A stretch of 64,000 nt of DNA, from NCBI RefSeq assembly GCF_904849725.1, contig NC_058523.1, positions 171,102,689-171,166,688 on the forward strand, written 5' to 3'. Position 1 is the stretch's first letter; every line of letters begins with the position of its first letter. The translations under genes and the position numbers were made by a program. The notes beneath the pieces were generated by a model, which was not told the DNA's origin, ran no database searches, and saw nothing but the letters and a program-made list of their open reading frames with translations. This document shows positions 22,812-33,713 of this stretch, one piece after another. This DNA comes from Hordeum vulgare subsp. vulgare. Lineage: Eukaryota > Streptophyta > Magnoliopsida > Poales > Poaceae.

Positions 22812-23603
22812 GTGTTCTCCACCAGCACCTACAAACGGGACCAGAAGGTGAAACATAGAACTTTTAGCGTGGCTGAATCGGCGCTCCCCAGGTACCTTCA
22901 TTGGTCTGAACAACCCATTACCTGGAGTAGGGAGGATCACCCGCCCCGAGTTGATAACCCTGGTGACTTGGCTTTGGTCGTGGCTCCCCAAGTCGGAGGA
23001 TACACCCTTTCCAAAGTCCTTATGGATGGAGGCAACAACATTAACATCCTATACTTTGATACCTTTCGAAGGATGAGCCTCTTGGAGAAAGACTTGATGC
23101 CGTCGTCCACGATTTTCCATGGCATTGTTCCGGGTAAGTCGGCGTATCCAATTGGGCGGATTAAACTTAATGTGGCTTTTGGCACAAAGTCCAATTATAG
23201 GAGCGAGTCACTCATGTTTGAGGTGGTCAAAATCAAGAGCCCTTACCATGCATTGTTTGGAAGGCCGGCTTACGCTCGATTCATGGCTCGCCCATGTTAT
23301 GTTTATCTCAAGATCAAGATGTCTGGTCCTAAGGGGCCTATTACGATCAGCGGAGACACGAAGATAGCCCAAGAGTGCGAAGAAGGAGATGCAGCTTATG
23401 CCGAGATAGCTTGCGCGGCCGAGGAGCTCAAGTTTCACCAAGCCAATGTTGACCTGGCAGATATGACGCCGCTCAAGAGGCCAACGATCGACTCTGAGCC
23501 GCCCCTCAAGTTTAAACCAATGGATGATACCAAGGTTATAGACTTCATGCCTGGCGACTCAACCAAGCAGTTCACTATTGGGACGGGTCTAGATCCCAAA
23601 TAG
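22812..23603 (+). pseudogene. Element E aspartic protease domain
   Basis: The same frame as gag continues. The active-site region reads VLMDGGNNINILY, with the catalytic Asp codon at 23025-23027; Asp-Gly-Gly is common in this lineage. HALFGRPAYARFMA at about 23245-23290 is the conserved flap-side block. The frame ends at a TAG (23601-23603) directly before the RT start. The context suggests a former CAG, and reading continues in the same frame after it. The enzyme would have cut the gag-pol polyprotein inside the particle. Confidence 0.85.
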
Positions 23604-24480
23604 GAAAGCGCGCTCATTGAATTCATCCGTGAGAATCGGGACATCTTCGCGTTGAAACCTTCTGACATGCCAGGTGTACCGAGAGAATTTGTTGAGCACC
23701 ATCTTAATACTGACCCCAACATAAAACCAGTTCGGCAGTACCTTCGCAGGTTTAGTGAGGAACGACGTAAGGCGATTGGAGAGGAAGGCGCCCGGCTTTT
23801 GGCCGCTGGGTTCATCATCGAGGTTTTCCATCCTGAATGGTTGGCTAACCCGGTCCCGGTGCTAAAAAACAATGGCACTTTCCGCATGTGCATCGACTAC
23901 ACCGACCTCAACAAAGCCTGGCCGAAGGATCCCTTTGCCCTTCCCCGCATTGATCAAATCATTGACTCAACGGCGGGATGCGAGCGTTTGTGTTTCTTGG
24001 ATGCTTATTCAGGATACCAGCAGATCAAGATGGTTGTGGCAGACCAGGAGAAAACGTCCTTCATAACCCCCTTCGGAGCCTTCTGTTACGTGTCTATGCC
24101 GTTCGGGCTCGAGAGTGTGGGGCGACTTATCAGCGCTGCATCCAAAATTGTTTGCATAACCATATTGGATGTACTGTCCATGCTTATGTTGACGACATCA
24201 TAGTCAAATCTCACAAGAAAGAGTCGCTCTTGGAGGATCTCAAGGAGACTTTTGACGATTTGCGTGTATACCAGATGAGGCTTAACCCCACAAAGTGTGT
24301 GTTTGGTGTTCCTGTAGGAAAGTTATTGGGTTTTCTAGTGTCAGAACGCAGCATTGAAGCTAACCCGGAAAAAATTGAAGCGGTCACTTCGCTAGGAAAG
24401 CCGGCCAATATCAACCAAGTCCAACGCATGGAGGGTCGTATCGCGTCTCTAAGTCGCTTTATAAGTCGCCTGGGGGAGAA
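23604..24480 (+). pseudogene. pol: Element E reverse transcriptase (frameshifted)
   Basis: The RT is recognised by PVPVLKNNGTFRMCIDYTDL, FLDAYSGYQQI with the first catalytic Asp, the MPFGL block, and AYVDDIIVKS (YVDD at 24185-24196). Thumb-side blocks KLLGFLVSERSIEANPEKI follow. A frameshift at about 24116, just after FGLES, moves the remainder to another frame. The catalytic aspartates are all still present. It copied element RNA to DNA in the particle; as read here it cannot be made as one protein. Confidence 0.9.
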
Positions 24481-24904
24481 AGCAATTCCTCTTTATCAGT
24501 TACTCAAGAAAACGGGTCGTTTTGTGTGGACGGACGAAGCCAACGAAGCCTTTGAAGCCTTGAAGCGACAACTGGCTAAGCCGCCAGTGTTGGCGGCTCC
24601 AACGGACAAGGAGCCTATGGTCTTGTACATCGCGGCCAATTCTAAGGCACTGAGCGTGGCAGTGGTCATTGAGCGGAAAGAAGAAGGGAAGGAATATCCG
24701 GTTCAGCGACCGGTATATTTTATTAGCGAAGTCCTGACCCTCTCCAAACAATGCTACCCGCACTGGCAGAAGCTACTCTTTGGGATGATTATGGCGAGTC
24801 GGAAGCTGAAGCACTACTTCCAAGAGCATCCCATCACGGTGGTCAGTTCTGCCCCCCTTGGTGACATTTTACACAATCGAGAAGCAACTGGACGGATTGC
24901 TAAG
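24481..24904 (+). pseudogene. pol: Element E RNase H (Ty3 type), cut by element F
   Basis: The RT frame continues through FVWTDEANEAFEALKRQLA and ALSVAVVIERKEEGKEY to KLKHYFQEHPITVVSS and ATGRIAKW, where F is inserted at 24908. This is the connection/RNase H region that follows RT in all Gypsy elements. The Asp expected early in the domain lies in LYIAANSKALS, where asparagine stands instead; whether that is lineage-typical was not checked. Confidence 0.8.
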
Positions 24905-24908
24905 TGGG
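24904..24908. repeat. Target-site duplication of element F, left copy (GTGGG)
   Basis: gtggg precedes F's 5' LTR and is repeated at 31623-31627. Confidence 0.92.
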
Positions 24909-26467
24909 TGATATGTCTCCAACGTATCTATATTTTTTGATGGTTTCATGCTATTATCTTGTCAAACCTTGGATGTTTTGCATGCCTTTTATATATTTTT
25001 TTGGGACTAACTTATTAACTCAGTGCCAAGTGCCAGTTCCTGTTTTTTCCATGTTTTTGACCCCTTTCAGAGGAGATTTTGAAACGGAGTCCAAACGGAA
25101 TAAAATCCCCAAAAATATTTTTTCCGCAACGGAAGAAGATCAGGAGAGTTGAGAGCCAAGGCACGGGGGCTCCAGGGGCCCACAAGCTCCCACCCCACAG
25201 CCAGGGGGGAGGCCATGACCCACAGGCTTGTGGGCCCCCTAGATGTCCTTTGCCCTAGGGTTTGCGCCTATATATCCCCAAAAATTCCACAAAAAATCAG
25301 GAGATCATCGAAAGTACTTTTCCGCCGCCGCAAGCTTATGTATCCGCAAGATCCCATCTGGGGCACGTTCTTGTGCCTTGCCGGAGGGGGGATTCGAATG
25401 CGGAGGGCTTCTTCATCAACACCATGACCTCTCCGATGATGCGTGAGTAGTTCATCATAGACCTATGGGCCCATAGCTAGTAACTAGATGGCTTATACTC
25501 TCTCTTGGATCTTCAATACAAAGTTCTCGATGATCTTCATGGAGATCTATCCGATGTAATCTTCTTTTGCAGTGTGTTTGTCGAGATCCGGTGAATTGTG
25601 GATTTACGATCAGATTATCTGTGAATCTTATTTGAGTTTCTTCTGATCTCTCTTATACATGATTTCATATCCATGTAATTCTCTTCGAGTTGTGGGTTTT
25701 ATTTGGCCAACTAGATCTATGATTCTTGCAATGGGAGAAGTGCTTGGTTTTGGGTTCATACCGTGCGGTGACCTCACCCAGTAACAGAAGGGGTAGCGAG
25801 GCACGCATCGTGTTGTTGCCATCAAGGGTAAAAAGATGGGGTTTTCATCATTGGTTTGAGATTATCCCTCTACATCATGTCATCTTGCTTAAAGCGCTAC
25901 TCTGTTCGTCATGAACTCAATACACTAGATGCATGTTGGATAGCGGTCGATGTGTGGAGTAATAGTACTAGATGCAGAAAGTATCGGTCTACTTGTCTCG
26001 GACGTGATGCCTATATGTATGATCATTGCCTTAGATATCATCATGACTTTGCGCGGTTCTACCAATTGCTCGACGGTAATTTGTTCACCCACTGTGATAT
26101 TTGCTATTTTGAGAGAAGCATCTAGTGAACACTATGGCCCCCGGGTCTACTCCACACCATATTTTCAGCCTTACACTTTTTACTTCGTTGCACTTTCCTC
26201 CTTTAGATCTCACTTTGCAAACAATCTTGACGGGATTGACAACCCCTTTGAAGCGTTGGGTGCAAGTTCGTTTGTGTTTGCGCAGGTAATCTGGACTTGA
26301 CGAGACCCTCCTTCTGGATCGATACCTTGGTTCTCAAACTGAGGGAAATACTTACTGCTCCGGTGCTGCATCACCCTTTCCTCTTCAAGGGAAAACCCGA
26401 CGCAAACAAGAGAAGTAGCAAGAAGAATTCCTGGGGTTGTCGGGGAAGGACTTTTGTTGCCGTAGCA
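24909..26467 (+). repeat. Element F 5' LTR
   Basis: It starts tgatatgtctccaacg and ends gccgtagca. TATA-like box at 25269 (tatatat); GC-rich hairpin at 25176-25237. It matches 30064-31622. Confidence 0.92.
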
Positions 26468-26477
26468 GAAGAATTTC

Positions 26478-26495
26478 TGGTGCCGTTGCCGGGGA
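26478..26495 (+). other. Element F primer-binding site (Asp-tRNA type)
   Basis: tggtgccgttgccgggga lies 10 bases after the LTR end and is identical to the site in B. Confidence 0.87.
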
Positions 26496-26672
26496 GGAAG
26501 ATCAAGTCAAGAACTCATCCAAGTAGGTGTTGCAAACTCATCTCTTGTATTTACTTTGTTTGCCAGGTGCCTCTCGTTTTCCTCTCCCCCACTTCACCAA
26601 TTTGCCTTTTTCGTTTGCCCTTTTCTCTCGCTTGCTTTCTGTTCGTCTGTGTGGGATAGTCTACCTGTCCTC

Positions 26673-27374
26673 ATGGCTAGATCCACCACTTCGAACGATA
26701 CTCCTAAGAGCGAAGTTCTCAATTTCAAACAAATTGAGGAAGAAAACTTAAAGGACGCTTGGTATAGGATTTGCAATGCTCAGAGTAGATCTACTCATAA
26801 GCAATCTACTACCGTCCCGCTTCGCAGTTTTTATGTGGGTGTTTCTCCTTGGAATAGGTATATTCTTGACACCACCGTAGGTGGAAATTTCTTGGGTAGC
26901 CATACCGTTGATTCTTACGGAGCTGTAATAAATTTGGTAGGCTCACCCCCACTCATGGTTAATGGAACGACCTTAACTCTGGAACATGTGATGCGTAGGC
27001 TGGACGTCATTGAAAATAAAGTTGCTACGATCGAACTCATTGAGAATTTGGATAAAATGATCCACAATCAAATCACTCAGTACGGATCCAAGGTGGGAAT
27101 GGTTTTGAAAAATCTAAAGGAGAAAGAACCCACAATTAACAAAAAACTAGGCCATGATTCTGCTAGGATTGGCAAACTAGAGGATGTTATAACCAACTTG
27201 GGTTCCGGTTTGGCCGCTGTGCAGAATACTCCAAACTTTGTCCACATTAAGGTCACCAAGTCTGTTTTTGTTCCCAAAAATAGTGGTGAATCATCTAGCA
27301 AGAAAGATGAAAACCTTAAGATGATAAGTGATCACACAACTTATGGTTTGAGCACCAAAGACGACGATACGTGA
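26673..27374 (+). CDS. Element F internal ORF, 233 aa, unknown function
   Basis: This frame is uninterrupted from ATG 26673 (MARSTTSNDT) to TGA 27372-27374. An upstream in-frame ATG at 26556 would add a serine/phenylalanine-rich stretch that looks untranslated, so I prefer 26673. The protein is hydrophilic. Residues about 105-190 have heptad-like spacing of Ile/Leu/Val (RRLDVIENKVATIELIENL and on), suggesting a coiled coil. The C-terminus is lysine/serine-rich. There is no zinc knuckle and no protease, RT or integrase motif. It sits in gag position, so a structural or RNA-binding role is possible, but that is inference. Confidence 0.6.
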   Translation: MARSTTSNDTPKSEVLNFKQIEEENLKDAWYRICNAQSRSTHKQSTTVPLRSFYVGVSPWNRYILDTTVGGNFLGSHTVDSYGAVINLVGSPPLMVNGTTLTLEHVMRRLDVIENKVATIELIENLDKMIHNQITQYGSKVGMVLKNLKEKEPTINKKLGHDSARIGKLEDVITNLGSGLAAVQNTPNFVHIKVTKSVFVPKNSGESSSKKDENLKMISDHTTYGLSTKDDDT

Positions 27375-30048
27375 TTATGTCGCTTTTATGCCTTGCTAAG
27401 GGCGTTAAACAATAGCGCTTGTCGGGTGGCAACCCAATGAATTTATCTTTTTATTTCTGTTTTGTTGCATCCACGCCATCATTATTCTGTTGTGATTGTG
27501 TTTTTTGTGTTTTTTTTGTGTTTGAGCCAAGCAAAACCTTTATGACTAGTCTTGGTAATGGTTGTTTGATCCTGCTGGAAAAAGACAGAAACTTTTCGCT
27601 CACGAGATGAATTTTCATTTTTATTCAGAAAGAGATTTTGAGTTGATTCTTTTTGCTGCTGGTTGATATGCCTTTTTCCCAGGCAGTCGTAAGTTTTCAG
27701 ATTTTTTGAGGTACCAGAAGTATACAGGTTGCTACAGACTGGTATGTTTTTGACAGATTCTATTTTTTTGTTGAGTTGGTTGCTTGTTTTGATGAAACTA
27801 TGGTTAGTAACGGGGGGTACTAGCCATGGAAAAGTGAAAATACAGTAGCCCAACACCAATATAGATGGAATTCAAGTTTGCTACAGTACCAAAAGAGGTG
27901 GTAGTTTGTTTTCTTGTGTTAATGTTATCACGAGTTTCTGTTTAAGTTTTGTGTTGTGAAGTTTTCAAGTTTTGGGTGATGTTCTCATGGACGATGAGAT
28001 AAGGAGTGGAAAGAGCTCAAGCTTGGGGATGCCCAAGGCATCCCAAGCCAAATGCAAGGACACCAAAAATCCTAAGCTTTGGGATGCCCCGGGAAGGCAT
28101 CCCCTCTTTCGTCTTCAATCCATCGGTAACATTACTTGGAGCTATATTTTTATTCACCACATGATATGTGTTTTTCTTGGAGAGTCTTGTATCGTAGGAG
28201 TCTTTTCTTTTTGTTGTGTCACAATCATCCTTGCTGCACACCTTTTTGAGAGATAGAGACATGCACTCATCATGATTTTGCTAGAATGCCCATAGTGCTT
28301 CAGTTATATCTTTTGAGCTAGATACTTTCGCTCTATGGGCTTCACTTATATCTTTTAGAGCACTGTGGTGCGTGACTTGGTAGTTGTCTTATGCTATGAA
28401 AGTAGTCCCAAAGGTGATAGGTACCCAAAGAGGATGCAAAAACCTCCATCTTCATGTGCATTGAGTAGAAAGAGAAGTTTTGATTCCTCTCAATTAGTTT
28501 TGAGACGTGGATTTGGTAATATTAAGAGCTATGTTAGTAGGGTGTTGTGAATCTAGAAATACTTGTGTTGAAGTTAGTGATTCCCGTAGCATGCACGTAT
28601 GGTGAACCGCTATGTTAGGAAGTCGGAGCATAATTGATCTATTGATTGTCATCCTTTGTGTTGAGGTCGGGATCGCGCGATGGTTAACACCTACCAACCC
28701 TTCCCCTAGGAGTATGTGTTTAGCACTTTGTTTTGATTACTAATAAAAACTTTCGCAACAAGTATGTGAGTTCTTCATGACTAATGTGGGTCCATGGTAT
28801 AGATGCACTTTCACTTTCCACCATTGCCAGCCTCTCTAGTGCCGCGCAATTCTCGCGTGTAAACAAACCCACCATATGCCTTCCTCAAAGCAACCACCAT
28901 GCCTACCTACTATGGCATTTTCATAGCCATTCCGAGATATATTGCCATGCAACTCCCACCGTTCCGTCTCATGACTTGTGCCGTCACTCTCATATTGCCA
29001 TTGCATGATCGTAAGATAGCTAGCGAGATGTTTCCAACGTCATACGCCATACTAGATTGTTGCACATCCCGGTACACTCCCAGAGGCATTTCCTATAGAG
29101 TCATCATCATTTTGAGCTTCGAAGCTGTGAGTAAATAAAAGTGTGATGATCATCATTATTAGAGCATTGTCCCATGTGAGGAAATAAAAAAAAGAGGCCA
29201 AAGAGCCCAAAAATAAAAAAAAGAGAAAAAAAGAGGCCTAAGAGCCCAAATGAAAAAAAGAGAAAAGAGAGAAAAAGAGAGAAGGGATAATGCTACTATC
29301 TTTTTCCACACTTGTGCTTCATAATAGCACCATGTTCTTCATGATTGAGAGCTTCTTGCTTTGTCACCACCATATGCTAGTGGGAATCTTCATTATAAAA
29401 CTTGGCTTGTATATTCCAATGATGGGCTTCCTCAAAATTGCCCTAGGTCTTCATGAGCCAACAAGTTGGATGCACACCAACTAGTTTTCCTTTTGAGCTT
29501 TCACATACTTATAGCTCTAGTGCATCTCTTGTATGGCAATCCCTACTCATTCACATTGATATTTATTAATGGGCATCTCCATAGCCCTTTGATACGCCGA
29601 GTCAATGTGACCATCTCCTCCTTTTTGTCTCAGAACCACCACCACACTCTATTCCACTTATATTGCTATATCCATGGCTCACGCTCATGTATTGCGTGAT
29701 AGTTATAAAAAGTTTGAGAAAGTAAGAGTGTGAAAACAATTACTTGGCTAATACCGGGGTTGTGCATGATGTACATTAGTTGTGTGCGGATGATGGAGCA
29801 TAGCCAGACTATATTATTTTGTAGGGATAACTTTCCTTGGCCTTGTTATTTTGAAAGTTCATGATTACCTTGCTAGTTTGCTTGAAGTATTATTGTTTTC
29901 ATGTCAATAGCAAACTATTGTTTTGAATCTTACAGATCTGAACATTCATGTCACGTGAAAGAAGTTACAATGGACAACTATGCTAGGTAGCATTCCACAT
30001 AAAAAATTCATTCTTTATCACTTCCCTACTCGAGGACGAGGAGGAATT
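27375..30048 (+). mobile_element. Element F 3' internal region, non-coding
   Basis: This aligns by eye with the same region of B: post-ORF stem-loop at 27397-27437, polypurine-like copies at 28019-28033 and 28074-28088, and an A/G-rich tract at 29167-29290. The many short frames have no shared protein and I reject them as genes. Confidence 0.6.
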
Positions 30049-30063
30049 AAGCTTGGGGATGCT
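30049..30063 (+). other. Element F 3' polypurine tract
   Basis: aagcttggggatgct abuts the 3' LTR, identical to B. Confidence 0.78.
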
Positions 30064-31622
30064 TGATACGTCTCCAACGTATCTATAATTTTTGATGGTT
30101 TCATGCTATTATCTTGTCAAACTTTGGATGTTTTGCATTCCTTTTATATATTTTTTGGGACTAACTTATTAACTGAGTGCCAAGTGCCAGTTCGTGTTTT
30201 TTCCATGTTTTTTTACCCTTTCACAGGAGATTTTGAAACGGACTCCAAACGGAATAAAATCCCCGAAAAGATTTTTTCCCATAATGGAAGAAGATCAGGA
30301 GACTTGAGAGCCAAGGCAGGGGGGCCCAGGGGCACCACAAGCCCCCACCCCGCGGCCAGGGGGGAGGCTGCAACCCATAGGCTTGTGGGCCCCCTGGACG
30401 TCCTTTGCCCTAGGGTTTGCGCCTATATATCCCCAAAAATTCCACAAAAAATCAGGAGATCATCGAAAGTACTTTTCGGCCGCCGCAAGCTTCTGTCTCC
30501 GCAAGATCCCATCTGGGGCACGTTCTGGTGCCCTACCTGAGGGGAGATTCGGATACGGAGGGCTTCTTCATCAACACCATGACCTCTTCGATGATGCGTG
30601 AGTAGTTCACCATAGACCTACGGGTCCATAGCTAGTAACTAGATGGCTTCTTATCTCTCTTGGATCTTCAATACAAAGTTCTCCATGATCTTCATGGAGA
30701 TCTATCCGATGTAATCTTCTTTTGCAGTGTGTTTGTCGAGATCCGATGAATTGTGGATTTATGATCAGATTATCTGTGAATCTTATTTGAGTTTCTTCTA
30801 ATCTCTGTTATGCATGATTTCATATCCTTGTAATTCTCTTCGAGTTCTGGGTTTTGTTTGGCCAACTAGATCTATGATTCTTGCAATGGGAGAAGTTCTT
30901 GGTTTTGGGTTCATACTGTGCAGTGACCTCACCCAGTGACAGAAGGGGTAGAGAGGCACGCATCGTGTTGTTGCCATCAAGGGTAAAAAGATGGGGTTTT
31001 CATCATTGGTTTGAGATTATCCCTCTACATCATGTCATCTTGCTTAAAGCGTTACTCTGTTTGTCATGAACTCAATACACTAGATGCATGCTGGATAGCG
31101 GTCGATGTGTGGAGTAACAGTACTAGATGCAGAAAGTATCGGTCTACTTGTCTCGGACATGATGCCTATATGTATGATCATTTCCTTAGATATCGTCATG
31201 ACTTTGCGTGGTTCTATCAATTGCTCGACAGTAATTTGTTCACCCATCGTGATATTTGCTATTTTGAGAGAAGCCTCTAGTGAACACTATGGCCCCCGGG
31301 TCTACTCCACACCATATTTTCAGCCTTACACTTTTTACTTCGTTGCACTTTCCGCCTTCAGATCTCACTTTGCAAACAATCTTGAAGGGATTGACAACCC
31401 CTTTGAAGCGTTGGGTGCAAGCTCGTTTGTGTTTGCGCAGGTACTTTGTACTTGACAAGACCCTCCTTCTGGATCGATACCTTGGTTCTCAAACTGAGGG
31501 AAATACTTACTGCTCCTGTGCTACATCACCCTTTCCTCTTCAAGGGAAAAAACGACGCAAACAAGAGAAGTAGCAAGAAGAATTACTGGCGTTGCCGAGG
31601 AAGGACTTTTGTTGCCGTAGCA
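30064..31622 (+). repeat. Element F 3' LTR
   Basis: This 1,559 bp copy has the same length as the 5' LTR and is followed by TSD gtggg. TATA-like box at 30424; hairpin at about 30331-30400. Confidence 0.92.
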
Positions 31623-31627
31623 GTGGG
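31623..31627. repeat. Target-site duplication of element F, right copy (GTGGG)
   Basis: It is identical to 24904-24908; the RNase H reading of E resumes here. Confidence 0.92.
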
Positions 31628-32260
31628 CCATCGAGTTAGGGCCTCATCACGTGCGATATACTCCCAGTACGGCCATTAAGTCTCAAGCGCTAGTGGATTT
31701 CATCATCGACTAGACCGAGTTGCAAATTCCAGAAGATAGGCCTGATCACACATATTGGACCATCTATTTCAATGGATCTAGGCAGTTGGAAGGCTCGGGG
31801 GCTGGTGTGGTGCTAACTTCGCCTTAGGGTGACAAATTCTGCTGTGTCCTCTGGCTCATGTTTCCATGTACCAACAATGCAGCAGAGTATGAAGCCCTGC
31901 TCCATGGGTGGCGACTCGCCAAAGAGATGAATCTCACGCGAGTCAGATGTTTGGGCAACTCAGATCTGGTGGCACAACAGGTTTCTGGCACCTGGGATTC
32001 CATAGATCCCTTGATGGCGGCTTACAGGCGAGCTGTGTCGGACGTGGCGGGTCATTTTCATGGTTATCAAGTGGACCACATCGATCGGCGACTCAATGAA
32101 GCAGCAGATGCTCTTTCCCGTCTCGGTTCACAACGTAAGCCGGTTCCTCCCAATATCTTTTTGGACGTGTTACATAACCCCTCGGTGAGGCTACCTTCGG
32201 AGGAAGATTTGGCGGTGCCGGACCCTGAGTCTAAACTTGTGGTGGCTCTTCGTGGTACCC
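31628..32260 (+). pseudogene. pol: Element E second RNase H (Tat-type aRNH), catalytic sites altered
   Basis: The reading continues from the block cut by F (ELGPHHVRY) into a second RNase H fold. Recognisable parts are YFNGSRQLEGSGAG, NNAAEYEALLHGW, GNSDLVAQQVSGTW and HIDRRLNEAADALSRLG. This matches the extra RNase H of Tat elements. The first catalytic Asp, usual in FDGS, is Asn here, and the Asp of the GDSDL block is also Asn (GNSDL); both fit G-to-A changes. An in-frame TAG is present near 31710. The domain ends in PDPESKLVVALRGT, where G is inserted. Confidence 0.82.
32256..32260. repeat. Target-site duplication of element G, left copy (TACCC)
   Basis: taccc precedes G and is repeated at 41710-41714. 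Confidence 0.92.
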
Positions 32261-33699
32261 TGACAACCCACAAGTATAGGGGATCGTAACAGTTTTCGAG
32301 GGTAGAGTATTCAACCCAAATTTATTGATTCGACTCAAGGGGAAGCCAAAGAATATTCTCAAGTATTAGCAGTTGAGTTGTCAATTCAACCACACCTGAA
32401 AGACTTAGTATTTGTAGCAAAGTATCAATAGCAAGGTAGTGTGATAGCAACAGTAGCAACAGTAACCAGTAGCAGCAAAGTGACAGCACTAGCAACAGAG
32501 TAACAGCAGTAGCAACAGGGTAATAGTAGCAGAAGTGACAGCTGTAGCAGCAAAGTAGCGTAGCAAGGACCAGTAGTAAAAGACTCGCAGGCATTGGATC
32601 GGTGATGGATGATTATGCCGGATGTTATTCATCATGCAATAGTTATAACACGGAGAGATATGTAACTAGCTCCCGTTCGTCAATGTAATGTAGGCATGTA
32701 TTCCGTATGTAGTCATACGTGCTTAGGGAAAAGAACTTGCATGACATCTATTGTCCATCCCTCCCGTGGCAGCGGGGTCCTAATGGAAACTACGGGATAT
32801 TAAGGTTCTCCTTTAATAAAGAATCGGACCAACGCATTAACACTTGGTGAAAACATGAACTCCTCATACTATGGTCATCTCCGGCAGTGGTTCCGGCTAT
32901 TGTCACTCCGGGGTTGCCGGGTCATAACACATAGTAGGTGATTACAACTTGCAAGATAGGATCAAGAACACACATATATTGGCGACAACATAATAGGTTC
33001 AGATCTGAAATCATGGCACTCGGGCCCTAGTGATAAGCATTAAGCATGGCAAAGTAGTAGCAACATCAATCTCAGAACATAGTGGATACTAGGGATCAAT
33101 CCCCGTCAAAACTAACTCGATTACATGATAGATCTCACCCAAGCCATCACCGTCCAGCAAGCCTACAATGAGATTACTCACGAACAGTGAAGAGCATCAT
33201 GGAATTGGCGATGAAGGAAGGTTGGTGATGACGATGGTGACGATCTCCCCTCTCCGGAGCCCAGATCAGACTCCAGATCTGCCCTCCAGAGGAAGAACTG
33301 GAGGTGGCGGCGCCTCCGTATCATAAAACACGATGACCTCTTCTCCTTGACTTTTTTCGAACGAAAGGGACTAAATAGACCTGAGATTGGAGGTGGTGGA
33401 GCTTTGTGGGCCCCACAAGCCTACCAGGCGCGACCAGGGGGGGCGCGCCTGGTGGGCTTGTGGGCTCACAGCTCCACTTCCTCCGTTGATTCTTGCGCCG
33501 GTATTTTTTATATATTCCACAAAAATTCTCTGTAAATTTTCAGGTCATTCCGAGAACTTTTATTTCTGCGCAAAAACAACACCATGGCAATCTGCTGAAA
33601 ACAGCGTTAGTCCGGGTTAGTTCCATTCAAATCACGCAAATTAGAGTCCAAAACAAGGGCAAAAGAGTTTGGAAAAGTAGATACGATGGAGATGTATCA
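32261..33699 (-). repeat. Element G 3' LTR
   Basis: On the plus strand it starts tgacaacccacaag and ends gatgtatca. It contains an AGC/AAC trinucleotide-type tract (about 32405-32580) and a long GC-rich hairpin at 33406-33466. An AT-rich TATA candidate lies at 33505-33516. Confidence 0.9.
32405..32580. repeat. Degenerate AGC/AAC trinucleotide tract in element G LTR
   Basis: Irregular runs of agcaacagtagc-type units are present here and, in the other LTR, at about 40430-40580. The Cys/Tyr-rich minus-strand frames over both tracts are by-products of the repeat. Confidence 0.75.
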
Positions 33700-33713
33700 A
33701 CTCCCCCAAGCTT
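33700..33713 (-). other. Element G 3' polypurine tract
   Basis: Read on the minus strand, aagcttgggggagt abuts the 3' LTR, as in the other Athila-type elements of this window. Confidence 0.78.

Larger units (their letters stand above)
24909..31622 (+). mobile_element. Element F: non-autonomous Athila-type Gypsy retrotransposon (Sabrina/Fatima-like)
   Basis: This is a complete element of 6,714 bp inserted in the RNase H region of E. Both LTRs are exactly 1,559 bp; it has an Asp-tRNA-type primer site, one intact-looking ORF, non-coding internal sequence, a polypurine tract and TSD gtggg. The LTRs and 3' internal region are related to B, but the ORF is unrelated to B's. There is no RT or integrase. 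Confidence 0.92.

Noticed and set aside
24909..26467. CACTA-type transposon ends for the repeats starting tgata
   Set aside because: The repeats are direct, not inverted, 1.5-1.65 kb long, with 5 bp TSDs, primer sites and polypurine tracts; they are LTRs.
32322..32594. Cys/Tyr/Leu-rich minus-strand frame resembling a membrane or metallothionein-like protein
   Set aside because: It is a translation of the degenerate AGC/AAC repeat; the other LTR gives the same kind of frame at 40352-40641.
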